From the NCBI GenBank assembly GCA_963930655.1, contig OZ005621.1, positions 18,587,001 through 18,651,000 on the forward strand: a stretch of DNA of 64,000 nt, in the 5' to 3' direction. The notes below the pieces were generated by a model. It did not search any database. It was not told where the DNA came from and saw only the letters and a list, made by a program, of their open reading frames with translations. The position numbers were made by a program, and so were the translations under genes. Of the stretch, positions 11,326-24,584 are shown one piece after another (the first letter of the stretch is position 1; each line of letters starts with the position of its first letter). The stretch comes from Myrica gale. Its lineage: Eukaryota > Streptophyta > Magnoliopsida > Fagales > Myricaceae.

Positions 11326-12487
11326 CTGAAACAAAAATGTATATAATTAGTATACTTTTAAGTGTAATTACAAATTATTTGACTGCATTGTAAAGGGAGA
11401 AACAAAACACAGCTTTTGCTTGCAGTCAGAGCTCTGACAGAATATGAAGAATTAATAGGTGATAAAGGAAGCTACAGGGGAAAACATCCCAATCAAGCAA
11501 AAGAATTGTCAAATGGATTAGCAAAAAAAAACGAATTGTCAAATGGAGATTAGGCCAGACTGAAATATCCTATAGCAAAATGGCAGAACATTTGCAGCAT
11601 GCCACCTAATATTTGTAGGGAGTGACTTGACTCACTAATAGAAAGAATTGCAATTTTGAGAGAAAGGAGATGAATGATATCTATGTTCTCTTTTTATTTT
11701 GGTGGCAACCAATAATTTTCTCCACAAATTCCAGTCTTAGTAGAACATAATTGGACTGAAGGAGCTTGAGCATCTTGGCGATGGAAACTAGATACCAGAC
11801 ACTCAGCCTCAGATAGGGTAAGTTACAGTTTCCCAGGAGTTTTTCACAATTTCGAGAATTTATTAAGGTTATTAACTGGAAGGAATCGTATAGAACAACT
11901 TGGCTATGGGAATTGAATGAGTGGCTGCTTGAAACAGGTTTTTAGTGCAGTGCTCATTTCATCACCGGTCTTTTATCACCAGTTCATACGGGTATATGCT
12001 TATGGAACTGTAGTTTCTAAGGTAAGCAATATGTCTGGGAACTTTTTGAGCATTTTCTGCAAGCATTTTTGTACAACCTCGAAATGAGCCTGAGGTATAT
12101 GCTCAGAACACCTTAGAAGTCGTAGAATAAGTAATCTAAAAGAAAACATTTGCATCTAAACAAGGTGAGTTAATTTGTTACATTTCTCATAATGAGCTAT
12201 AGTTTCTCATAATTTGTGACAACATAATACTATAAGTATTTTCCTAGAGGCTTCATGCCGTCTTCATTAGTTCAATGCTTAGTATTGTGCAGTACTGATG
12301 TAAGCATAATACTATAAGTATTTTAGTCATTTAATACATGACTTACAAGTAACACAACAGGGTGGAGAATATCAACTTAGAAGTAACCCGTCTCTGTATC
12401 CCAATTAAACAACTTAGAACTCAATGAAACCAAATTATAAGCATACTCAACCCTCGTATGTTCTAAACCTCTGCTCGGCATTACATT
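11326..12487. other. CACTA-1 interior, nothing recognised
   Basis: AT-rich non-coding sequence between two captured fragments. It may include intron or flanking DNA brought in with them. Confidence 0.45.
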
Positions 12488-12490
12488 TCA

Positions 12491-13687
<1,197 letters not shown>

Positions 13688-14095
13688 TAATTATGCATTT
13701 TATCAAGTAAGTCTCTTAAAATAAAATTTGTTAGACACATGACAACATAAAGTTATGTATTAAAAGACTTAAAATAATCCATAAAATAATTATTAACATA
13801 TAAATAATAATTTTTTTTCTTTTTTTTGCACATATACCTATAGCAGCGGTTGTCTAAAAACCGCTGCTATAGGTATATCTTTAGCAGCGTTTAATTATGC
13901 ATTTTATCAAGTAAGTCTCTTAAAATAAAATTTGTTAGACACATGACAACATAAAGTTATGTATTAAAAGACTTAAAATAATCCATAAAATAATTATTAA
14001 CATATAAATAATAATTTTTTTTCTTTTTTTTGCACATATACCTATAGCAGCGGTTGTCTAAAAACCGCTGCTATAGGTATATCTTTAGCAGCGTT
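13688..14095. repeat. Tandem duplication of 204 bp at the inner edge of the right hairpin array
   Basis: Copies start with taattatgcattttatcaag at 13688 and 13892 and are almost identical. Each includes one tagcagcgg hairpin (near 13840 and 14045), so the duplication has added a unit to the subterminal array. Confidence 0.92.
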
Positions 14096-14459
14096 TTAAA
14101 AAAAAACGCTGCTAAAGGTACAACCTACAGCGGCGGTCACTACGACCGCCGCTGTAGGCACCATACCTCTAGCGGCGGTCAGTACGACCGCCGCTAGAGG
14201 TAGGACCTATAGCCGCGGTTAAAAATTAACCGCGGCTACAGGCGGGTCCGTAGCCGAGGTACGTACCGCGGCTATATGATATTTTTAGCTGCGGTCTCTG
14301 TAGCCGCTGTCGATGACCGCGGCTATAGGATGGTCTGTAGACGCGGTACGTACCGCGGCTAAAAATATCATATAGCCACGGTTTTTCGTAAGCGCCGCTA
14401 AAACCACATTGTAGCGGCGGTTTTCGTGACCGCCGCTATAGGTGCTTTTTTTTGTAGTG
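13836..14459. repeat. CACTA-1 right subterminal hairpin array
   Basis: Short inverted units in a fixed series: cagcggttgtc/accgctgct, ttagcagcg/cgctgctaa, acagcggcggtc/gaccgccgctgt, ctagcggcggtc/gaccgccgctag and tagccgcggtt/aaccgcggcta. The reverse complement of this order reappears at 54313-54800. Confidence 0.9.
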
Positions 14460-14467
14460 AAGAGCTA

Positions 14468-15215
14468 CGCAAAGCGGTGTGGATAAGATATTAGTGATTT
14501 CATTTTCTTTTATATTTCTAAATGAATATTTATAAAATAAGGAGCCGTTGAAAAGGTTTGGGCTCCATCTTGTTATCACAAACCACGCATCAAGTCACCC
14601 CGCACTACAGACATACACTACCATGAAACAGTCACCGACTTTTGAAAGCCTAATCTTCAATGTACACAGCACTTGCTTAGGATTGCACTGCACATCTCTC
14701 ATGGCATGATACTGGATCATTGTATTTGGCAGATTTGCTGGGTTTTTACAGTGTTTGATATATGTTTTCAGATTCTATGAAACATCATGTCATAAACCAA
14801 CACTATTTGGTACTAGCACAAACATGTATATATTCAACAATTTTAGAGAGCGCACTTCAGCATTTCCTTACAATACATGAAGCTCCTTTAACCTCTGTTA
14901 CATGCAGGTCTATACGATCAGACTCACATATCACCCATTTGAAGCCCACATCTCTTCAACACATCACGAACACTCCCAACCCCAGAACAAAAAAAATGTA
15001 AAAAAGGGAAAAAATTAATTCTCTTTTTTTTCAGACTGAAAGGCATGTAGACGACATTTAAAATGACAGCATAAAGAAGATACCTCACTGCTTGGACTGC
15101 TGAGCGTTAGGTAAATGTGACTTCAAAAGACCCATAAATAATGCAAACAAGACGTATGTGCCCAAAGGATTTACCTTTCACTAAAGCAAGCTTGAGTAAC
15201 ACAAACAAAATTTAC
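14468..15215. other. Annexin intron remnant between exons 2 and 3
   Basis: AT-rich DNA between the donor at 15215 and the CACTA-1 insertion. No gene or repeat recognised. Confidence 0.6.
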
Positions 15216-15371
15216 CTTTTTATGATCTCCAGACCCGCAGCTTTCAATAACATGTGCAAGAGGAACCCCGAACTTCGAGTGATATAATTGTCTCAAATAT
15301 TGTATCTGGGATGGGGTACGAGAACATATTACTTCAGTGGCAGCTTCCAGGTTCTTTGTCTGTTCACTTCA
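15216..15371 (-). pseudogene. Annexin remnant, exon 2 downstream piece
   Basis: From 15362 downwards 49 codons read QTKNLEAATEVICSRTPSQI, then QYLRQLYHSKFGVPLAHVIE and SCGSGDHKK, followed by a GTAAAT donor at 15215. Positions 15363-15371 are one copy of the MITE target duplication. The three pieces together give 73 codons without interruption. Confidence 0.93.
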
Positions 15372-15598
15372 AAAACTATTGTGTGAGTGAGGTTATTGTG
15401 GGAGTGCGTGAGTGGACTGATGAGATTAAAAGTTGAGAAATCTAATGGCTGAAAAAATGTCACGTCATTTAATAAACCCAACCTACAAACCCGACCCGTG
15501 ATACCGACCCGGATTCATTAAATGACGTGGCATTTTTTCAGCCATTAGATTTCTCAACTTCTAATCTCATCCGTCCACTCACACAATAACCGGTGCCC
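15372..15598. mobile_element. Fold-back MITE inside an annexin exon
   Basis: About 227 bp with long inverted arms. The stretch agttgagaaatctaatggct (15433-15452) is repeated inverted near 15540-15560, and arms extend to ggttattgtg/cacaataacc. Flanks are ttcacttca (15363-15371) and ttcacttaa (15599-15607), a 9-bp duplication with one mismatch, which fits a Mutator-type MITE. Removing it restores the annexin frame. Confidence 0.88.
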
Positions 15599-15622
15599 TT
15601 CACTTAATGTTTGCATCACAAT
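15599..15622 (-). pseudogene. Annexin remnant, exon 2 middle piece between MITE and CACTA-2
   Basis: Seven codons (VMQTLSE) plus the AAT target duplication at 15620-15622 lie between CACTA-2 and the MITE. They continue the frame of 20773-20823 exactly. Confidence 0.9.
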
Positions 15623-15659
15623 CACTATAAGAAAAAACACTTTGGGTGACAAAAAAAAT

Positions 15660-16215
15660 TGTCACCCAAAGTACAAATTTCGTCACCTAAGGTTTTGGGT
15701 GACAAAACTGGGTTGTCACCCGGTTTGTCACCTAAAGCCCGTCAGCGAATGTTTTAGGTGACGATTTTAGTGTTCTGTCACCCAAACCCGTTCGGACGGT
15801 TTATAAACATGTCCAAATGGTTTGAAGCCATACTAAAGAAATTCAAAATCGTAATGCCCAGTACAGTCCATCCGTTCACATGAGTTGTGTGAACGTGCTC
15901 TCTGAACGTTCGCACAGCTCATGTGAATGATTAATCCAATGCGACGAAAATACATTTTGTCACGCAATAAACATCAACATTGTTGTATATTAACGTCCGA
16001 ACGCAGATGTGAATATGTCCGGACATATTTGTGAAGATGTCTGCATCGTAGTTTTATTATGACGAAAGTTATTTTGTCATCTGAAAACGTCGTTCGAACC
16101 TTTATGTATACAGTTCGGATTCGTTGTACGTTACACACGTTTGAACGTTTTGGTGTATCGTGCGCACGCTAGCAACGACAAATATCCGTGCGAACGACAT
16201 GTAACACCCGTTCGA
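15660..16215. repeat. CACTA-2 left subterminal repeats
   Basis: Scattered copies of sites around gttcggacgg, gtccgaacg and gttcgaacgt in both orientations, preceded by gtcacc-type inverted repeats at the terminus. This is the likely TnpA binding region by analogy with En/Spm. Confidence 0.75.
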
Positions 16216-16386
16216 ATGGTTTTCTATATATTTGAATTAATTTAATTAAAATTTATGAAATAATATAAATATGAAGATATTTACTGCTCATAATATAATA
16301 AAATATCTACAAATATGCAATCGTTATTAAAAGTAAATAAAATACATAATGGATAAGTACTGACAAAATAGTAAAAATATATAAAT

Positions 16387-18133
16387 TTACCCAAATTTTT
16401 GTTTGGGTGTCGAACGAGATTGCATTTGTCTCATCTGCTCCATCAGCTGCTCACGCATTTGCTCTGCCATTAGTTGCATCCTCCGTTCTTGTTGTTCCAC
16501 TAGGTTCTTTTGCTGCCCCTGCATCATCTTCTGGTGCTCTTTGTTTTTTTTCCGTTGCTGCTCCGCCATCATCTTCATCAACTCTTCGTCTTTCTTCCAC
16601 TGCTGCTCCTCCATCATCTGCAGATGCTCTCGCATCGTCTACTCCATATCTGATCGCTTAACCAGAAGCGCTTCATATTCCAACTGTCTGGCCCTCATCT
16701 TCTCAATCTGTCATCTGGCCTCCTCCAATCTCCGAGACAAATCAACAGACGATGCTGATGAAGATGATCCAACAGACCGTACTGAACGGCCTAAACCTCG
16801 CACCTAACCCGCTTTCGTCCCCAACACCTCAGCGAAGATCTCCACTTCGGTGTATGACTTTCCCTCTGACTCATGCTGCAGCTGTAACGCCTCTATTTTT
16901 TCCTAAAAAATAGAAAAATAGATTAAAATATTACATATGAAACATAAACGCATACGAATGCATCATTAAAACTAATTTTACAACTTATAAAATTTTCTCG
17001 TGCATCTTCTGAAGTCCACATGCCATCCTTAGGAGTATGCGTCTTTTTATAAGGCAACGAAGGACTAATTTCATTAGATTATGGATTTTTCTGTACACCA
17101 AAAGAAATATAGAACATGTATATAAAAATACCTAAGTCATTTATTTAAATAATAAATAATAAAAATGTAAATGTAAATTTATTACTTATTAACAACGCTC
17201 TAGCGCGTTGGAAGGACCTCGCTCCTAATGTGTGTACAATCTTCAGCATAGCTCTATTCTCCTTGTTGGTTGCACTCCTCCTCTGCATTGTACATTTACA
17301 ATTGGTAACACAATTAAACATATGGCTAAACTAAACGTTCAAATCGGAAAGAAAATGTTTTACCTGAAATTCCCCGCTCGCGAATAAATCACAAACACAA
17401 GTTCATTCTTCCTTGTTCATATCGGGATACGAATGCTCTAACGTCTCTTCTTTGGAATTGAACACCGAGTAATGCTGAAACATTCTATTTTTGTGCATCC
17501 TGTACGCTGTGTTCATCGTTGACGTCACAGTGATGCGATCCTCGGCTCGATCGTAATCTAGTTGGAAGTCATTCTTAACATATATATAACAGTTAGAAAC
17601 GTAAAAAAATTTCAATAATTAAAATTTAATAAATTATACTTACCAACACTCGGTTCATCACATACGATTTAACCTTGTCGGGGACCTCTTTCCACTTATT
17701 CTTTCCAAATGGGATATATAGTCGAACTAGCGCACCAATATGGCTTGAGAGCATTGAGGATGCTTTGTCATCACCGCCCGTACGTCCATCAGAGATATTT
17801 ACGGTCAGCTTTCCTCCTGTGCGAGCCTTGAGTAAGGCAATCCCGCGCGTACTACCTCGAACGTGTCTAATTCCGGACGTCGCTACAAATGAAAAACAAA
17901 AAATTTAAAATTCAATTAAGCATAGAGATTTAAAAGTCATAATATTTGATAAAGATTGACGAGGTAAGATACTTACACGCACAACTACTCTGGGTGCCTA
18001 GTGGACTAGCTGTGGTAGGGGACGATAATTCATTCCTATCCCTAAGCGAAGAACCCGACACTACTAGTGTACCCGGACTACTTTCAGCTCGAACTGATGA
18101 ATCGCAGCGAAGATGTTTCCCTCCCGCTGGCAT
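16387..18133 (-). pseudogene. TnpA-like gene of CACTA-2, decayed
   Basis: Start MPAGGKHLRCDSSVRAESSP at 18133, then an exon at about 17640-17890 (GIALLKARTGGKLTVNISDG, IPFGKNKWKEVPDKVKSYV). The exon at 17403-17590 follows (DFQLDYDRAEDRITVTSTMN, MFQHYSVFNSKEETLEHSYP). The C-terminal part at 16387-16635 is a Q- and M-rich coiled coil (KMMAEQQRKKNKEHQKMMQG). Exon for exon it matches the gene at 43530-45062 in CACTA-3. Frames are interrupted around 16636-16800. Confidence 0.8.
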
Positions 18134-18249
18134 GACGTCGTCCTATGACCAAATAAATCAATATTAGAGAAAAAAACACAATGAATTATGTTACTCAAAA
18201 TGAATAAAAAATAAAAATGCAAAAATATGATTGCAAATTTAATTGAAAC

Positions 18250-19319
18250 GATAAATTTACTTTATTTCTCGGAGTAATATTCTTCAGAATCACTACAACC
18301 TTCACCAAACGATTTCAAGGAATCATCGCTTCCTTCTACTTCACGTTGTTGTGGACCACTCTCATCGGTTACCGACAGATAAGCCTCGACATTATTTCTA
18401 GTCAACGGGATCATGTCAAATGAGCTAAAGTCCACAAAAGCTCAATAGACTCATTCTCCTGGTATGCTTCACGGTTCGACGGACCTTCTCCATCTTCACT
18501 AGCTTCCTCTTCAATAGGTGGAATATCATATGTGTTTCTAGGGGTAATCTTTTGAACAATCTTCGAGTGGCCGCCCAACTTCATATCAAACGACCAGGTC
18601 ATCTTTGTACCACTTTCGGGATGTGTTAATACTAACAAAGCTACCACTTTTATCAAGACCTAAATTTTGAGTACTCAAGTCAAACTAGTCACATTTTAGT
18701 AAATAAACTAAATTCCTCCGCAAATAACGCAACGCGTAAATATCCACGACCTGGTCGTAAAAATCAACATCTTCCCCATCATGGTCCTCCGGAACAACCA
18801 CACCACTATTCTAAGTGTTACGAAACTGTTCACGAAAGACCATGTGAAACTTAACTCCATTCACTACACACCCAGAGTAACAAAGTGTCCGTTGATCCGG
18901 ACCGGATGCTAATGCACACAAGTCATCCGAGATCGAGCCCGGATTTTCGTTGCGCATAGTTTGAATCTAAAATAGTAAACACGTGTTAATTAAGTATTAA
19001 TCTAAAAAAATGACTGATTAAAATTAAATATATAATAGAGATAAAATTAAATAAATACCCGAGTTTTAAACCATAACTGAAATTCTTCTTCGTGCTTCCT
19101 ATCAACATTTATTGGTGATTTCCTCCTCATCTCTTCCAAGTGCTCGCTATAAAGTTTCAACAAATGCCGTTCGGACGTTACATAACGGTCCGAACCATAT
19201 TCAACTACGTTCGGACGTGTTTTGCAAAGCGTCCAAACCAACCAATAGAGTCCGGACGGTAAATCAACCGTCAGGGCTGCGATTGTAGAACAAGACATTA
19301 CTTCGACGCACAGACTCAA
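18250..19319 (-). pseudogene. C-terminal tail of TnpD (DUF4216) in CACTA-2
   Basis: Pieces include SEHLEEMRRKSPINVDRKHE and EEFQLWFKTRV near 19060-19150, then MRNENPGSISDDLCALASGP and NSGVVVPEDHDGEDVDFYDQ near 18760-18960, then NTYDIPPIEEEASEDGEGPS near 18490-18540. This is the DUF4216 region, aligned with 45112-46030 in CACTA-3. Several stops interrupt it. All upstream tnp2 sequence is absent. Confidence 0.78.
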
Positions 19320-20750
19320 ATTTCAGTCCAAAAACCTTGTCAAAATCAACCCAAATCACAAACACTTCAATATAAACACATCACAACCAACCCCAAACTC
19401 CATTACTATCATTTTAGAACCTAAATTTTCGAAAAACACAAGCTTTCATATATTAAAATACAAGTTATTCATCCTAAAACAATTCAATTTAAAAACCACT
19501 AATCTCAAATGCAATCCAACATCAAATTCTCAAAGATATGCTCTTTTCACACCCTCTTCAATGAGATTGAACGCCCAAAATCAGCTCTCTGCTTCTCCTC
19601 GTGCTCAAATCTCTCCTTTGCTTTTTTTCTGCATTTTTTCTCCACTGTCTACGAATCTGTAACTTTCATACTTTTGAATGTAGTTAGGACCGATAAAAAG
19701 ACGTTTTGATGCATACGTGTATTAGTTTTCGAGGGAATTCATGCCGCCAAAATTTTCATATACGTCCGAACTACTATTTAACCATTTGCACTCCCTCTTA
19801 AAGTTCAACACACCCTTTTAGTAATTCTCAAACGACAGCGTATGCTCATTGACATATACTTTCGAATAGTCATATACCGTCCAAACACTACCTTACATTA
19901 CCCGATACTGTTTAGGAAATACCAACATCATAACGTCTGATAATAAACAATCACGTCCGCACGGTAGTAAACAAGATTCCGGACGGTATTTTGAATTTCA
20001 GGAGTCCCGACCGTCTAAAAATGTGTTCGGACGATTTGTTTTATATAATACGACACCATTCGATTTTACATTATATAGTCCGGACGGATAAATTCAGGTC
20101 CGAACGTATTTGAACAATATGTATTTTTTCATTTTTTTAATTAACTTTATTAGAAAATTTTAAATAGCAAATTCAGGTCCGAATGTATTTGGACAATATG
20201 TATGTATTCGCGTTCGGACGGGTTTCAACGGTTATTCTGACACGTGGCCCTATCAAATTTAACGTCATTAAATATGCGGACCTTTTTTTGTACTGTCCGG
20301 ACTTGGGTATTTTTTTTCCGTTGGAACGTGGTTTATAATGTCCGGACTGAATAGAGTATTCATGACGATTTTTAATTTGTCACTCTAGCCTGACGATTAC
20401 TATTCGTTAGGTAATATCCGTTCGGACTGTGTATAAACGGAGTTCGGACGATATTGTAAAAATTGTGACAATTCTAATTGTCACTCAGTTACGACGATGT
20501 GGAATTTGTCACCCTGCAGCGAGTCTGAACGTGTATCTTGAGAGTCCGGACGTGTTTTTTTTACGATTTTTTTCTTCACTCATTCGCGACAAGTGTATGT
20601 CGTCACACCAGCAATACGTCCGAACATGGTTGTGACAGATCCGGACAGTTTTGGAGTTCCTTAATGGTTTTGGGTGACAAAATTAATATTTTCTCATGAA
20701 AAATTCACTTTAGGTGACAAAATTTGGTTTGACACCCAAAATTTTGTCAC
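19170..20750. repeat. CACTA-2 right subterminal repeats
   Basis: Dense copies of cgttcggacg, gtccggacgg and tccggacgtg in both orientations, ending with the gtgacaaa/tttgtcac terminal stem. No gene lies between about 19320 and the end. Confidence 0.8.
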
Positions 20751-20772
20751 CTAAGCATAATTTCTTGTAGTG

Positions 20773-20823
20773 AATTGTTGCATCGCGTCCTGCTGAATCA
20801 TGCATCCAGAGAATAACTGCTGT
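20773..20823 (-). pseudogene. Annexin remnant, exon 2 upstream piece
   Basis: Acceptor ttcacag is followed by 17 codons, TAVILWMHDSAGRDATI, and then the CACTA-2 end at 20772. The first 3 bp next to the element (AAT) are the target duplication. Confidence 0.93.
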
Positions 20824-21102
20824 CTGTGAAATGGACGATTACAAGATGAACAAGAATTATATATGAATAAATAAATTAATTAACTAAATAAAAGAAAAAA
20901 GATGTTGATCGAGATGCTTTGTCAGAGTTCTTTTCAAAATACTATCATAAATAATTTTCTCTCTGGTAGCTGATTGAAGAAAAGAAAAAACAAAACAAAG
21001 CAAAAAGGGATCAGAGCATCAACAGTATATAAATATATATATATATATATACTCGAAAGACTTCGGCCGAAAAGAATTCATAAGTAGGTATGAAATTGGT
21101 AC

Positions 21103-21248
21103 CTCCAATTTGCCACTAAGCTCTGAAACCAAACGTTTAACAAGGTCAACCGAATACATTGCTCTATACTCTTGTTGGATGAGAGCACGCTGAGTTGCAA
21201 CCCGATGGGCAAGGACATTGACCACTGCCTCAATATCGCATCCAAAAC
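21103..21248 (-). pseudogene. Annexin remnant, exon with repeat 1
   Basis: Acceptor ttgttccag lies at 21249-21257 and a GT donor follows GAG at 21103. The frame (GT completed by a G from the missing first exon) reads [16 protein letters not shown], then [16 protein letters not shown], then [13 protein letters not shown] corresponds to the annexin GxGTD calcium loop, with C in place of T. This exon itself is open. Confidence 0.93.
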
Positions 21249-22469
21249 CTGGAACAACAAAATTGATTAAGTTTAAAATGAACAGCATTCTGCATAGGCA
21301 ACGCCACTTTGAATTTCAAACACCGCATTTCCCGAAGGAGACTCAATGGGGAATACCAAAAGTTAACTGGTCCAAGGGCATCATGGTACAACTTGATTTT
21401 TCCGACCAGCCCTAGCCACAGGTATGACAGAGTCCTCAACTTAGCTGCTTCCATATGACTTTTGGCATATCAAACCTTTACCTCTTTCATGCTAACCAAT
21501 AACCATACATGTGTCCGTTCCTATTGAAGATGCTTGAAAAGGCACATGTGATAAATATCTACGCATGTCAAAGAATTTTTCGCATTTCTCACACATCCCC
21601 AGTCGCATATCATAGTGGTGTCTATCTTAAACCTTTCAAGTGCCTGAGCTAATTTATAATCAAGTGACATTTTCCTACTGGCATATTGAGATATGTTTTT
21701 TTATTTAAAAATATATGCAGGATGGTATCCGGCGCGAGGTACAGACATGACCTTGATTGATCATCCAAATTTGCTACGGGCACATTGCTCTTTCACTGCT
21801 GGTCACACTTTGGTGGTGCCAGCACAAATATTTGGCTCCCTTCCAATTTAAGGAAAAAAGACAACCCAGGCGAGATCTCACTCAAAATTATAATCTTGCA
21901 GCAATAAATTTGTTTCTGCCTAATTTTGGACCGCTAGAACTTTCTCATACTAACTTTCTCAGTCCTTTTCTCTTGAGATAGACAAGTGGGTTAGAAACAA
22001 TAACATGTTTTAGTGATGATTCCCTTAATTTTTCACTAATACGCGCATTTCATATACAATTTTTTTATATATATGAAGTGGGTATTTTTCTGCAATCATA
22101 CACTCCAATGCAAATTTCAACCCACATGGTGCGGGGAAGAAAGGCATGCACCAAGATTTTGAAAGAAAAAAAAAAACTACAGAAGGTGTTGCAACTAGGA
22201 TTGTTCAAACTAAACCTCAAAAGTTGAAATCGGATGATGCAAAGTTAACCACCCAAACAAGGCCTCATTGCTTGAAGCTTGGAGATATAACAAGTCATCG
22301 ATCTACGGTTGCTATATATAACTTTGTAGTTGTTGAAACTTGAAAGATTAGTAAGCCAACGATTATTGTTAATTCAGTTGTTTTCTTCCGCCAAATGATT
22401 CCAAATAAGAGTTCCACAAATCCCACTCCAAAAGCCCTGTCGGCTTGCATGGTTCATTTTACTCTTAGG

Positions 22470-22646
22470 TGATGTTCGGTTAATGTGTTTTGTGAAGATT
22501 TTTTGTGTTTTGAGAATTTTTATGTGATGTTAACTTTATTGATATGCGTGTTGTAGTTATATTTATGTAGTGTGAAAAATAATGTTTGGTTATAGAATCC
22601 TGAGGATTCAAAAAATCCTGAAAATTCTCCGTAAACGAACAGACTT
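22470..22646 (+). mobile_element. MITE copy with TGTTCGG ends
   Basis: Begins gatgttcggttaatgtg and ends taaacgaacagactta, giving short inverted ends (tgttcgg/cgaaca). It is related to the copies at 23441-23626 and, more distantly, 59594-59895. Confidence 0.65.
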
Positions 22647-23440
22647 AAAGGGAAGAGGACACCGAAAGAATTTTAAAGATAAGAGAAGTTTCGTATGACA
22701 ACAAGGTACGTGTATTGAAAATATGATACGGATATTGATAACGTGGGATCAGTTTTTTTTTAAAAAAAAAATTAATTTTCCTTTTATAAAACGCCTCCTC
22801 AAATTAGAACGGGCTGGCCCAGCTTGCTCAATATCATTAGCCGAATGGACTGGGCTAAAGCTCTAAAATAGCCGAAAGTAAGTTGTGTAAGAGGTCCGGC
22901 CCAAGTACGCCGACCGTTGCTTCGAATTTTGTCACTCCCGAGCTTCATTTATAAGCACTCAATTTGTGGTGGATTAAGAGCTTCTTTGGACTGGGGTATA
23001 TATACCTTCGGGAAAAAAAGGATATAAATAATAAAATTAAGGGAATTGATGAAATAGCACGATGATTTATAATTTATTGATTTGAATTACATTCAAGAAA
23101 AAGCGACACAACAAGTAAATTTTATTATAAGATTTGTAAATTTTATTATAAGATTTATACGGTGCAAAATTTTACATAATCCATATTAAATAGTGTAAAA
23201 TATACCTATTATATTTATCTCTTTCAAAATTATATAATGTAATTTGAGTATAAAATTACAAAAATTATTAATTAGTTAATAAAAGAATAATTAGTAATTA
23301 CAATATAATCTATCTCTCTCATTCATTAAATTTTTATTATTTTTATTATAATAAATATTAAAAATTATATACCTTTTCATTTTTTTATTCAATGAAATTC
23401 ACTAAAATTTTAACACAGTTAAATTTGACTTAGCAAGGGG

Positions 23441-23626
23441 GCTGTTCGGCCAAACAAAATTCTCAGGATTTTTTTGAATTCTCAGAATACAAAATATTCT
23501 ACAATCAAACATCATTTTTAACACTACATAAAAATAACTACAACACGCATACAAATAAAATTAACATCACATAAAAATTCTCAAAACATAAAAAATCTTC
23601 AAAATACAACATAACCGAACAACACC
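23441..23626 (-). mobile_element. MITE copy, inverted relative to 22470-22646
   Basis: The reverse complement follows the 22470-22646 copy over nearly its whole length (for example atttttatgtgatgttaa and gcgtgttgtagtta). Ends are gctgttcggcc and ataaccgaacaacacc. The pair could instead be the arms of one larger inverted element. Confidence 0.65.
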
Positions 23627-24584
23627 AAGGTTGCGAGCTGTTATCTCTGTCCATCCATGATAATGATAACGTCACCGTGTACTTTCATTTTAAGTAGAAA
23701 AAAAAAATTCTCTTTTATTTTACAAAGGTAAAAGTATGTTAACTGAACTTGAAAACGTGTATATATATATATACACCGTGACATTAGTAGCACAGAAATA
23801 ACTAATCGGTCTATGTACAATTAACGGAGCACTTATTTTTTTAATTGTTTTTGGTAAGTCGCGTGAGCCTCGATCCTGTTGGATTTGTTAGCTTTCTCAG
23901 CTGCCCAGACGGTTTGACTTTTCCAACCACCAACGCCATTTCGCCGCGTAAAGGACACTTGTCTTCCTGCCACACGACGCCACATTTTTTGCGGTTTTTT
24001 CATATATTTTCCGTTATTCTATGAACTCATCTGACACGTGTCAAGTCTAAGGGATCCAGTAAGGGATTACCGCAACCACCTCGTTTGGACGTTTACTTGA
24101 CTGTGACGTTTCTTCATGTACAAAATAAATTTTTCCCTACTCTCTCTCGCACACGCAAAACGGACACAGGGAATATCCACAGATAAAATCATCTTCGTTC
24201 GTTCGTAACCCCCATTTTTTATGCCCTAATTTAATCCGCTCGTTTCGTCTAGACTAGGAAACGAACTGATTTCGATCGTTGAATCTGAATGGTAAATAAT
24301 TTTTGGTTCAGGCACTCAGCTCTGAATTTGGCAGGAGATTCTTCAACTAAATATAGCGGGAAAACGAGTATTTTCGAACAGGAACAGAGACGCAGAGATA
24401 GGTTTTGTTTTTCTCTGGGCTTATGATCTGTTTAAGCAAGACTCCGGTCGTAATCCCCAGAGAAAATCAGGTTCTGGTCCGGTTTCCTAGGCCTCAGTTA
24501 GAGGTCAGAAAAAGGAGAGCATCAGGGAAGTTAACCCGATACGTACCAAAGTACTCGTTGGTTTTGAGGAGGAGCACACCGCAA

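Larger units (their letters stand above)
15623..20772 (-). mobile_element. CACTA-2: CACTA element lacking the transposase core
   Basis: Starts CACTATAAGAAA at 15623 and ends TTTCTTGTAGTG at 20772, with target duplication AAT (15620-15622, 20773-20775). It is 5150 bp long. It keeps a TnpA-like gene and the DUF4216-bearing tail of TnpD on the minus strand, but no tnp2 domain. The terminal stem is tttgggtgacaaa/tttgtcaccca. Non-autonomous. Confidence 0.95.
21249..24584. other. Intergenic region between annexin remnant and hydrolase gene
   Basis: No gene seen, and the missing first annexin exon was not found here. It holds two related MITE copies in opposite orientation. The last 400 bp before 24585 should contain the hydrolase promoter and 5' untranslated region. 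A (TA)n tract occurs near 23760. Confidence 0.5.

Noticed and set aside
16403-16807. Plus-strand Cys- and Ser-rich open frame of 134 codons
   Set aside because: It is antisense to the Q- and M-rich coiled coil of the TnpA-like gene and its composition follows from that.
22470-23626. A single 1.16-kb element with 180-bp TIRs
   Set aside because: Each arm has its own tgttcgg/cgaaca ends, so two separate inverted MITE copies fit better, though one element cannot be excluded.
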